DNA of 23,717 bases, from positions 1-23,717 of the forward strand of contig DAINQU010000034.1 in the NCBI GenBank assembly GCA_036742455.1, given 5' to 3'. This DNA is from CAIKZZ01 sp036742455 (GTDB lineage Bacteria > Pseudomonadota > Gammaproteobacteria > Steroidobacterales > Steroidobacteraceae). Made by a program: the position numbers and the translations under genes. This document shows, piece after piece, positions 17,701 to 23,717 of the stretch (position 1 is its first letter; each line of letters opens with the position of its first letter). The notes beneath the pieces were generated by a model. It searched no databases, was not told where the DNA came from, and saw only the letters and a program-made list of their open reading frames with translations.

Positions 17701-17903
17701 TCTCGTACCGTGCGCGCCGCGTCGGTGCGCGCATCGAAGTCTCCTTGTCCGAGGTCCCGGCTGCGCCCGGCGGCCTCGTGCTCGATTTTCCGGGTGTGCG
17801 CGATGCGGCGATGGCCGTCGTCGATGGCGTGCGCCGCCCCACCGAACACGGCCGGTTGCGGTTATCGCAACCGGCTCACCACCTTTACTTTGAGAGCGAA
17901 TGA
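14793..17903 (+). CDS. Exported multidomain (alpha/alpha)6-barrel protein, candidate glycoside hydrolase of unknown family
   Basis: A 1036-residue protein I cannot place in a named enzyme family. Domains by reading: a short signal peptide (hydrophobic residues 6-19, Ala-rich cut near 20); a jelly-roll, carbohydrate-binding-like domain (about 25-172); a Pro/Ala linker; a discoidin-like (F5/8 type C) domain (about 185-275, with VIDWGAPREIGGALIAWQDA and YWRIVPED); a beta-sandwich supersandwich (about 300-545); a helical barrel (about 560-935); and a C-terminal beta domain (about 938-1036). The barrel carries acidic motifs resembling subsite -1 residues of inverting barrel enzymes: SYARSWIRDGAMM (614-626), ENDSAGEF (670-677), LWDDIWGLRG (747-756) and PWNQWPE (894-900). 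It is tightly inside the operon: ATGA overlap with the permease and 3 bases before the GH94 gene. A periplasmic enzyme acting before import is likely. The activity is unknown, and the start has only coupled translation as support. Confidence 0.82.
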   Translation: MKARASWIVALSLARVAAAPATPLDTQSGAGPWSALASDDVHGVATPSATGAVAIAWDYRHHAGYAGAARALPIDWPENFELVVPIRGSLAGNVLEIKLADAANENVWWVRKTQLVPSAEGTVLHIRRREVTFAWGPQADHTLRHTARLEVIVNARSGAPGAIELGPIELTPKPVPAATPPPAEAIGVDGRHPLPDGTHAALPLRGPTVIDWGAPREIGGALIAWQDAGPHHYRLESSPDARDWTLLQTVRDAEAVDTLAFAATEDRYWRIVPEDDLDRAHALAALVPLDPSFGEDPNRRVTAIARQRPRGEYPRGWLEQTAWTLVGEPGGGDDTGLLSEDGAFEFAPGAPALEPWLAIDGTPHSWADAEHSVALVGGDLPLPSVTRRVGPLSLTIAATGTGRGDHTHQVLTYTLSNDDARAHTVELNLLLRPFQVNPPAQFLNVAGGWSPIRALAWAHGRLWPVTPTQAYVLTPDAPPDAVSLAPWDGSRPGGWTPPTLGTFPASGSHGSPEGLETGVLHYTRRVAAHGHTAITVCVDRSVAAESPPARPPCAAAAERAHVATLTRAWQTRLHRVTVDADAPLAHALRDAIRTAHAHLLISADGPWLRPGTRSYARSWIRDGAMMSAALLRLGEIEAPLNYLDAWAGIQYGSGKVPCCRDGRGADPVPENDSAGEFLFLAGQVLQYGGAPGRAHVARVWPQLQAAVAYLDAQRDETRAPGQPPEYAGVLPVSISHEGYSAKPMHALWDDIWGLRGYADAITIATQLGHPAAADAYRASRAAFSAAVQRALTRSMAAHGIDTVPGAFDLGDFDATSTTVALSPGTGGEDLPAAALERTFARYWQFFLDRRDGRLAWDVYTPYEWRNVGALVRLGQRERALTALAWFFAARRPGPWNQWPEVVTRDPAEVRFIGDLPHGWVASDFLRAALDLYAYDDSAHGTVVLGAGLPRDWLEGHGVTVTHLATPWGPLSYRARRVGARIEVSLSEVPAAPGGLVLDFPGVRDAAMAVVDGVRRPTEHGRLRLSQPAHHLYFESE
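17851..17875 (+). other. 10-bp perfect inverted repeat ahead of the GH94 gene
   Basis: GCCGGTTGCG and CGCAACCGGC pair perfectly around a GTTAT loop, inside the last codons of the 1036-residue protein gene and 31 bases before the GH94 start codon. There is no T-run, so it is not a standard terminator. It could be an mRNA processing or stabilising hairpin, an internal operator, or a chance effect of codon choice. Confidence 0.5.
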
Positions 17904-17906
17904 CCC

Positions 17907-20900
17907 ATGGACCGTCCGTCCCCGACCGAGACTCTGACCGCGCCGCTGGTGCTCGGCGAAGGCCGCTACCGCGCGATCCTGACGCCCACCGGCACCGGCA
18001 CTGCCGTCTACGACGACTATCTCCTCACCGCCTGGCAGGACGATCCGTGCCTGGATGAGCACGGCCTTGCGCTCGTGCTGCGCGATCTGGACTCGGGTGC
18101 GCTGTGGAGCGCCTGTGGCACGCCCGTGGGCGTGTCGCGCGAGGTGCGCGCGCTCGCCGACGGTGTCGCGTTGCACAGCTCCCACGACGCGCTCGCAGCA
18201 ACGGTGACCGTGCGCGTGCGCGGCAGCGCCGAGCAGCGCGTGCTGACGCTCGACAACCGCAGCGACACGCCGCGGCGGCTCGAGGTCACGGCGGTCGCGG
18301 AGGTGGTGCTGAACCCGCCGGACGCGCAGGACGGTCACCCGGCCTTCGCGAAACTCTTTGTGCAGACGGCCTTCGACGCGACGACAGGATGGCTGCGTGC
18401 CACGCGCCGACCGCGGCGCAACGGCGAGCAGCATCCGGCGCTCGGGCTCACGCTCACGGGCGCGCCGCTCAGCGGTCACGAGACCGATCGCGCGCGCTGG
18501 CTCGGTCGCGGTCGGGCCCCCGCGGACGCGCTCGGGCTCACCGCGCCGCTCAGCGGCACGACCGGCAACGTCTTGGATCCGGTGCTGGCGCTCAGGGTGG
18601 CGATCACCGTCCCGCCGCAGGGCACGGCGACCCTCACGGCCACGCTCGCCGCGGCGGATACGCCGGCGGAGTTGGCGCACGCTTGGCGCGCCGAGGCTGC
18701 GGTGGCCGTGCCGCGTCGGGCCGATGCCACTTCCCTCCCGCCGGCGCTTGCCGCGCGCCTCGTCGCGACCCGTGCGGCACGCCCGGTGGCGGGCGCTACG
18801 CGCCGCGCGCCCGCGACCGTCGCGGCGTGGACGGGCGAGCGCCCGGCGAACGGCTACGGCGATTTCACGGCGGACGGACGCGAGTACCGCATCCTCGTGA
18901 CGCGCGGCGCCGACGGCAGCCTCGACCTGCCGCCGATGCCGTGGACGAACGTGCTCGCCAATGCCCACGACTTTGGTGTGTTGGTGAGCGAGAAGGGCGC
19001 GCTGACGACCTTCCACGGCAACAGTCGGCTGCACCGCCTGACGCCGTGGCGCAACGACCCGCTGCAGGACCCGCACGACGAGGCCTTTTACCTGCGCGAC
19101 GAAGCCACCGGCGACTACGCCTCGCTCTTACCCGGACCCACGCCGGGCGCGACGCACTACGAGGTGCGTCACGGCTTTGGTTACAGCACCTACACGCACG
19201 TGACGCTCGGGCTCGCCGTCACGGCGACCGTCTACGTGCCGAGCGACGCGCCGGTGCGTGTCGTGCATCTGCAGTTGCACAACCCCTCCGCGACAGCGCG
19301 CACGCTCGCGCTCTATCAGGTGGCCACCCTCGTGCAAGGCGGGACCCCGACCGAGACGCGCGCATCGATCCGGGTCGGGATCGATGCCGCGCGCCAGTGC
19401 GTGACGGCGACGAACGACGCGGCCGGCGTGTTCGCGGGGCGCGTGCTCTTTGCCACGCTGATCGGCGTGCCGGTGAGCGACGCCTCGATCGATCGGCGCG
19501 TCGTGCTCGGTTGCCCGGGCTCGCTCGCCGCGCCCGCGGCGATCGCTGCGGGCGGACCGCTCACGGTCGGCGAGACGGGGGAGGCGATGGCCGCGCAGCG
19601 CGGACTCATCACCCTGCCGCCGGGCGGGTCGCTCGAGTGCGCGTGCGTGCTCGGCGAAGTGGCGGACCTGAGTGCGCTCGATGCGTTGCTCGCGCGCTTT
19701 CGGGACGAGGGCCCGGCCCTCGGGCTCGCCGCGACGGTGGCCGAGTGGACGCGCCTACTGAGCGCGACCGAGATCCGCACGCCGGTGCCGGCGCTCGATC
19801 GGGTGATGAACGGCTGGCTCGGCTATCAGACGCTCGTCTGTCGGCTCTGGGCACGCAGCGCGTACTACCAGTCGGGCGGCGCGTACGGCTTTCGCGATCA
19901 GTTGCAGGACGCCTCCAGTTTTGCGTTCGCGCACCCGGAGGTCTTGCGCGCGCAGATCCTGCGCAACGCTGCGCACCAGTTCGAGGAGGGCGATGTCATG
20001 CACTGGTGGCATCCGCCGGCCAGTGTCGGTATGCGCACGCGCTTTGCCGACGATCTCGTCTGGTTGCCGTACCTGACCGCGGGCTACGTGGCGGCGACGG
20101 GCGATGCCGGGGTGCTCGACGAGGTGGTGGGTTTCCGGGGCGGTCCGACGCTCGACCCCGACGAGGACGAACGCTACTTCCCCAGTTGGCCGGCCGAGTC
20201 GGCCGCGACGATCTACGAGCACTGCGTGCGGGCGCTACAGCGCGGCATGACTCGCGGTGAGCACGGCTTGCCGCTCTTCGGCTGTGGCGACTGGAACGAC
20301 GGTATGAACCGTGTCGGTCGACAGGGGCGCGGTGAGAGCACCTGGATGGGTTTTTTTCTGGTCTCGACGATCGACGGGTTTGTGCCCCTCGCCGAGGCGC
20401 GCGGCGACGCCGCGCTCGTCGCGACGCTGCGCGCCTACCGCGCGGACATGCTGACGGCGCTGAACGCCGTGGGCTGGGACGGCGGCTGGTACCGCCGCGG
20501 CTATTACGACTCGGGCGCGCCGCTCGGCTCGAAGGACTCGGACGAGTGCCGCATCGACGCGCTCGCCCAGGCGTGGGCGGTGATCTCCGGGGTCGCGCCG
20601 CCGCCGCGCGCCGAGCAGGCGCTCGATGCGATGCTGCGCGAGCTCGTCTCCTTCGACGACCGCTTGGTCCGCCTGTTGGCGCCGCCCTTTGAGCACACGC
20701 CGGAGGATCCGGGCTACATCAAAGGCTACGTGGCAGGCGTGCGCGAGAACGGCGGTCAGTACACGCACGCGGCGCTCTGGGCGGCCAAAGCGTTGCTCCT
20801 GGCCGGTCGGCGCGACGCGGGGGCGCGGGTGCTGGAGATGCTTTCGCCGGTGACGCACGCCGCGACGCCCGCGGACGTGGCGCGCTACAAGGTCGAGCCT

Positions 20901-21269
20901 TACGTGATTGCGGCGGACGTGTATGGCGTCGCCCCGCACGTCGGTCGCGGCGGGTGGACCTGGTACACGGGTTCCGCCGGCTGGATGCTGCGCGTGACGC
21001 TCGAGAACCTGTTGGGCGTGACGCTCGAGGGCGGCTCGCACATCGTCATCGCCCCGCGCATCCCGGACGCCTGGCCCGGCTACACGGTGGCGCACCGTCG
21101 CCCGGACGGCACGCACTACACGATCACCGTGACGACCGACGGCGGCGCGGCGTGCGTGCGCGCGGCGCGCGTCGACGGTCACGCGGTGACGTGCGCGACT
21201 GATCGGGTCGCGGTGCCGCTGGCGCACGATGGACAACGACACACGATCGAGATCACCCTCGGCGCGTGA
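17907..21269 (+). CDS. GH94 phosphorylase, probable 1,2-beta-oligoglucan phosphorylase (SOGP type)
   Basis: A 1120-residue cytoplasmic enzyme (no signal peptide) predicted to split beta-1,2-oligoglucans with phosphate, giving alpha-glucose 1-phosphate and a shortened chain. Cellobiose phosphorylases are near 800 residues; the known 1,2-beta-oligoglucan phosphorylase of Listeria is about 1100, matching this length and layout. An N-terminal GT36-like beta domain (about 10-250) and a second one (about 312-590) precede a helical catalytic barrel (about 620-1010). The barrel has YQSGGAYGFRDQLQD (654-668), HWWHPP (699-704) and the GH94 catalytic-Asp block GDWNDGM (794-800). GWDGGWYRRGYYDSGAPLGS (856-875) and NGGQYTHAALWAAKAL resemble the phosphorylase-like end of cyclic beta-1,2-glucan synthases (NdvB). 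It starts 3 bases after the preceding stop. Other GH94 activities are possible, but GH144 in the same operon argues for beta-1,2-glucan. Confidence 0.92.
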   Translation: MDRPSPTETLTAPLVLGEGRYRAILTPTGTGTAVYDDYLLTAWQDDPCLDEHGLALVLRDLDSGALWSACGTPVGVSREVRALADGVALHSSHDALAATVTVRVRGSAEQRVLTLDNRSDTPRRLEVTAVAEVVLNPPDAQDGHPAFAKLFVQTAFDATTGWLRATRRPRRNGEQHPALGLTLTGAPLSGHETDRARWLGRGRAPADALGLTAPLSGTTGNVLDPVLALRVAITVPPQGTATLTATLAAADTPAELAHAWRAEAAVAVPRRADATSLPPALAARLVATRAARPVAGATRRAPATVAAWTGERPANGYGDFTADGREYRILVTRGADGSLDLPPMPWTNVLANAHDFGVLVSEKGALTTFHGNSRLHRLTPWRNDPLQDPHDEAFYLRDEATGDYASLLPGPTPGATHYEVRHGFGYSTYTHVTLGLAVTATVYVPSDAPVRVVHLQLHNPSATARTLALYQVATLVQGGTPTETRASIRVGIDAARQCVTATNDAAGVFAGRVLFATLIGVPVSDASIDRRVVLGCPGSLAAPAAIAAGGPLTVGETGEAMAAQRGLITLPPGGSLECACVLGEVADLSALDALLARFRDEGPALGLAATVAEWTRLLSATEIRTPVPALDRVMNGWLGYQTLVCRLWARSAYYQSGGAYGFRDQLQDASSFAFAHPEVLRAQILRNAAHQFEEGDVMHWWHPPASVGMRTRFADDLVWLPYLTAGYVAATGDAGVLDEVVGFRGGPTLDPDEDERYFPSWPAESAATIYEHCVRALQRGMTRGEHGLPLFGCGDWNDGMNRVGRQGRGESTWMGFFLVSTIDGFVPLAEARGDAALVATLRAYRADMLTALNAVGWDGGWYRRGYYDSGAPLGSKDSDECRIDALAQAWAVISGVAPPPRAEQALDAMLRELVSFDDRLVRLLAPPFEHTPEDPGYIKGYVAGVRENGGQYTHAALWAAKALLLAGRRDAGARVLEMLSPVTHAATPADVARYKVEPYVIAADVYGVAPHVGRGGWTWYTGSAGWMLRVTLENLLGVTLEGGSHIVIAPRIPDAWPGYTVAHRRPDGTHYTITVTTDGGAACVRAARVDGHAVTCATDRVAVPLAHDGQRHTIEITLGA

Positions 21270-21297
21270 GGCGCCGTGGCAGCACAGGACAAGAGCG

Positions 21298-22632
21298 ATG
21301 ACGCGACAGTTTCCGGACGGGTTTGTGTGGGGCGCGGCGACCGCGGCGTACCAGATCGAAGGCTCGCCGCTCGCCGACGGCGCGGGCGAGAGCATCTGGC
21401 ACCGCTTCAGTCACACACCGGGGCGCGTGACGAACGGCGATACGGGTGATGTGGCCTGCGACCACTACCGTCGCTGGGAGTCGGATCTCGACCTCATGGC
21501 GTCGCTCGGCCTCAAGGCCTATCGCTTCAGCATCAGTTGGAGCCGGCTCTACCCCGACGGCGTCGGTCGCTACAACGCAGCGGGAGCGGCGTTCTACGAC
21601 AAACTCGTCGACGGCTTGTTGGCGCGCGGCATCACGCCCTACGTCACGCTCTATCACTGGGATTTGCCGGCCGCGCTCGACGAGCGCGGTGGCTGGTTAA
21701 ATCCCGACAGTGCGGCGTGGTTCGCGGACTACGCCCGCGGGGCCTACCGGCTGCTCGACGATCGCGTGCAGAACTGGATCACGCTGAACGAGCCGTGGGT
21801 GATCGCCGACGGCGGCTATCTGCACGGCGTGCTCGCGCCCGGCCACAAGAGCGCGTGGGAGTCGCCGCGGGTGAGTCACAACCTGCTGCGCGCGCACGGC
21901 GAAGCCGTGCGCGCCTATCGGGCCGAGGGTCGGCATCGGATCGGGCTCGTGTTGAATTTGGAGCCGAAGGTCGCCGCCACCGGCGATCCGGCCGACGTGG
22001 CGGCCGCGATCCGCGGCGACGCGTACATGAACCGGCAGTACCTCGATCCCGTGTTCAAAGGCTCGCACCCGCCGGAGCTCGCCGAGATTTACGGCGAGGG
22101 CTGGTCGGATCCGCCGGCCGCCGATTACGCGCTGACCACCGAGAAAATCGACTTCTTGGGCATCAACTATTACTCGCGCGGCCTCACGGTCAACGACCCG
22201 TCGGCCTGGCCGGTGCGCATACGCACGGTCAAGAACCCGAGCGCCACCTACACCGAGACCGGCTGGGAAGTGGTGCCGGCGGCGTTCACCGAGCTCTTGG
22301 TGCGGGTGGCGCGCGAGTACGGCAATCCGCCGGTCTACATCACCGAGAACGGCAGTGCGTTCTACGACCCACCGACCGCGCAGGACGGCCGAGTGGACGA
22401 CCCGTTGCGCACCCAGTACTTGCGGACGCATCTGGAGGCCGTGCACGAGGCGATCGCGCAGGGTGCCGACATCCGCGGGTATTTCGTCTGGAGTCTGCTC
22501 GACAATCTCGAGTGGGCCCACGGCTACTCGAAACGCTTCGGCATCGTGCACGTCGATTACGCGACGCAGGTGCGCACACCGAAGGCCAGTGCGCGCTATT
22601 ATCAGGACGTGATCGCGCGCAACGCGGTGTAG
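21298..22632 (+). CDS. GH1 family beta-glucosidase
   Basis: A 444-residue retaining beta-glucosidase of standard GH1 length, cytoplasmic because no signal peptide is present. It opens with FPDGFVWGAATAAYQIEGSP, carries LYHWDLP (118-124), has the acid/base Glu 165 in TLNEPWV and the nucleophile Glu 349 in YITENGSAF, and ends with the aglycone-site segment YFVWSLLDNLEWAHGYSKRF. All catalytic residues are intact. The ATG at 21298 is chosen because the GH1 consensus begins there and AGGA lies upstream; an in-frame start at 21229 would overlap the GH94 gene and add 23 non-conserved residues. In this operon it would hydrolyse the disaccharide (sophorose) left by the phosphorylase. Its specificity for beta-1,2 over beta-1,4 linkages is not readable here. 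It closes the sugar operon. Confidence 0.95.
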   Translation: MTRQFPDGFVWGAATAAYQIEGSPLADGAGESIWHRFSHTPGRVTNGDTGDVACDHYRRWESDLDLMASLGLKAYRFSISWSRLYPDGVGRYNAAGAAFYDKLVDGLLARGITPYVTLYHWDLPAALDERGGWLNPDSAAWFADYARGAYRLLDDRVQNWITLNEPWVIADGGYLHGVLAPGHKSAWESPRVSHNLLRAHGEAVRAYRAEGRHRIGLVLNLEPKVAATGDPADVAAAIRGDAYMNRQYLDPVFKGSHPPELAEIYGEGWSDPPAADYALTTEKIDFLGINYYSRGLTVNDPSAWPVRIRTVKNPSATYTETGWEVVPAAFTELLVRVAREYGNPPVYITENGSAFYDPPTAQDGRVDDPLRTQYLRTHLEAVHEAIAQGADIRGYFVWSLLDNLEWAHGYSKRFGIVHVDYATQVRTPKASARYYQDVIARNAV

Positions 22633-22699
22633 CCTGCGGCCACGCCGCGGGGCCCACCGCCCGGCGCGCCGTTGGGGTGTTTCACCGGAGGGACAGACC

Positions 22700-22990
22700 G
22701 TGCCACAGACCGTATGGACTCTTTTGGGACGCTGGGCGCCGCCCGTGATGTCGGCGTTCGCGCTCGTGATACTGCTGACCCACGTTGTCGTCTACGGCGT
22801 CAGCCCACAGCCGGACGAAGGCACCGCCGCGCACCTGTGGCAGCTCTTGGTGGCGGGCCAACTGCCGATCATCGGGGCGTGGTTCTTCATCGGGCGGCGA
22901 CGCCAACCGTCGCTCAGCCGCCGTGACCTCGTCGGGCAGCTGGTCGCGCTCGGACTGGCCGTGTGCCCCGTGGCGGTGTTGGGGCTCTGA
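22700..22990 (+). CDS. Small three-helix membrane protein, function unknown
   Basis: A 96-residue hydrophobic protein with three likely membrane helices, at about residues 15-34, 46-65 and 77-96. Short charged loops separate them (PQPDEG, then GRRRQPSLSRRD), placing the Arg-rich loop on the cytoplasmic side. It starts at a GTG with GGAGG 8 bases upstream, which is a good site and the main reason I accept it as a gene. It follows the GH1 gene by 67 bases and may be transcribed with it. I do not recognise the family; size and layout resemble small uncharacterised membrane proteins. Confidence 0.65.
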   Translation: MPQTVWTLLGRWAPPVMSAFALVILLTHVVVYGVSPQPDEGTAAHLWQLLVAGQLPIIGAWFFIGRRRQPSLSRRDLVGQLVALGLAVCPVAVLGL

Positions 22991-22991
22991 G

Positions 22992-23023
22992 GCGGACGGA
23001 TCGCCCGCGCAGGCCCCGTCCGC
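22992..23023 (+). terminator. Possible stem-loop after the small membrane protein
   Basis: GCGGACGG and CCGTCCGC form a perfect 8-bp stem around a 16-base GC-rich loop, directly after the stop codon of the small membrane protein gene. There is no T-run, so intrinsic termination is doubtful; it may mark the 3' end of the locus transcript. Confidence 0.3.
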
Positions 23024-23127
23024 GTGAGCGGCGTCTCAGTCCGGTCACCCGTTCACACCGACCGTCACCATAATCCGGTATCTTCCCGTGCGTCCGCCCG
23101 ACTCGGGCGCCGAAGGATCGGAACGGC

Positions 23128-23717
23128 ATGATTTTGGTGACGGGTGGCGCCGGCTTTATCGGCAGTAACTTTGTGCTCGACTGGTTGGCGGAGGCGTCCG
23201 CGGAGCCGGTCGTGAACCTCGATGCGCTCACCTACGCGGGCAACGTTGAGAACCTCGCGGCGTTGCACGACGACCCTCGGCATCGCTTCGTGCGCGGCTC
23301 GATCGGCGATACGGCGATCGTTGCGGACCTGCTCGCACAGACCCGCCCGCGCGCGGTCATCAATTTCGCGGCCGAGAGTCACGTGGACCGCTCGATCCAC
23401 GGACCCGGCACGTTTATCGAGACGAACGTGCTCGGCACCTTCCGCTTGCTCGAGGCCGTGCGCGCGTACTGGTCCGAACTGCCCGAGGCCGAGCGGGCCA
23501 CGTTCCGCTTTCTGCACGTCAGCACCGACGAAGTCTACGGCTCGCTCACGCCCACGGCGCCCGCGTTCACCGAAGAGCATCGCTACGAACCCAACAGTCC
23601 GTACTCGGCCTCCAAGGCCGCGAGCGATCATCTGGTCCGTGCTTGGCATCACACCTACGGGTTGCCGGTCCTCACCACCAACTGCTCGAACAACTACGGG
23701 CCGTATCATTTTCCCGA
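23128..23717 (+). CDS. rfbB: dTDP-glucose 4,6-dehydratase, N-terminal part (truncated by window end)
   Basis: Converts dTDP-glucose to dTDP-4-keto-6-deoxyglucose, the second step of dTDP-rhamnose synthesis for surface polysaccharide. The 196 residues present show the extended-SDR NAD-binding motif TGGAGFIGSN (5-14), the AAESHVDRSI block (81-90), the catalytic STDEVYG (132-138, with the Thr-Asp-Glu triad of RmlB) and YSASK (159-163), then NNYGPYHFP at the window end. Family length is about 350 residues, so roughly 155 are missing. The ATG at 23128 has AAGGA about 10 bases upstream. It is separated from the previous gene by 137 bases and probably starts a dTDP-rhamnose operon. Its link with the sugar locus looks positional only. 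Confidence 0.97.
   Translation, partial: MILVTGGAGFIGSNFVLDWLAEASAEPVVNLDALTYAGNVENLAALHDDPRHRFVRGSIGDTAIVADLLAQTRPRAVINFAAESHVDRSIHGPGTFIETNVLGTFRLLEAVRAYWSELPEAERATFRFLHVSTDEVYGSLTPTAPAFTEEHRYEPNSPYSASKAASDHLVRAWHHTYGLPVLTTNCSNNYGPYHFP

Noticed and set aside
15372..17849. 825-codon open frame antisense to the 1036-residue protein
   Set aside because: Arg-rich with no recognisable motif, while the sense strand has a signal peptide, ordered domains and operon overlaps.
18104..20260. 718-codon open frame in another forward frame within the GH94 gene
   Set aside because: Extremely Arg/Ala/Gly-rich; the GH94 frame carries all catalytic motifs.
22633..22651. Stem-loop directly after the GH1 gene (CCTGCGGC / CAC / GCCGCGGG with one G-U pair)
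   Set aside because: No T-run follows and the next gene begins shortly after; not supportable as a terminator.
22672..22926. 84-codon open frame overlapping the small membrane protein
   Set aside because: Arg/Pro-rich and lacking the ribosome-site position and hydrophobic segments of the competing frame.
23052..23084. TTCACA with CATAAT or TATCTT as a promoter for rfbB
   Set aside because: Spacers of 11 or 21 bases do not fit a sigma-70 promoter.

Overview
The window is GC-rich and densely coded on a Gram-negative plan: an Oar-like TonB-dependent receptor, outer-membrane-type lipoproteins and periplasmic export signals. A LacI regulator, a TonB receptor and a tryptophan-halogenase-like protein together are common in glycan loci of Xanthomonadales-type Gammaproteobacteria and some Caulobacterales. 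I therefore lean to a gammaproteobacterium near the Xanthomonadales/Nevskiales, without certainty.

Layout. (1) 1-2818, minus strand: a truncated MgtA-type Mg2+ P-type ATPase preceded by an MFS_3-type exporter. (2) 2958-4055, minus strand: a MalK/UgpC-type sugar ABC ATPase. (3) 4056-4299: a divergent control region with two LacI-type operators 21 bp apart. (4) 4300-22632, plus strand: a sugar utilisation locus in the order LacI regulator, TonB-dependent receptor, strong terminator, flavin-dependent halogenase-like protein, GH144-like endo-beta-1,2-glucanase lipoprotein, sugar-binding lipoprotein, two ABC permeases, a 1036-residue exported multidomain protein of unknown activity, a GH94 phosphorylase of 1,2-beta-oligoglucan phosphorylase size and architecture, and a GH1 beta-glucosidase. 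(5) 22700-22990: a small membrane protein. (6) 23128 to the end: the start of rfbB (dTDP-glucose 4,6-dehydratase).

How the genes may work together (inference). Extracellular or periplasmic beta-1,2-glucan, for example cyclic or linear osmoregulated glucan from other bacteria, would cross the outer membrane through the TonB receptor. The GH144-like lipoprotein would cut it to sophoro-oligosaccharides, and the 1036-residue protein may remove linkages or branches the endo-enzyme cannot. The binding protein and two permeases, energised by the divergently encoded ATPase, would import the oligosaccharides. The cytoplasmic GH94 enzyme would phosphorolyse them to glucose 1-phosphate, and GH1 would hydrolyse the remaining disaccharide. 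LacI would repress both directions until an inducer appears. The substrate rests on the combination of GH144-like and SOGP-like GH94 genes, not on either alone.

The two parts least explained by known biochemistry are the 1036-residue protein and the halogenase-like enzyme inside a sugar locus. I saw no tRNA, rRNA, CRISPR array, insertion sequence or prophage gene.
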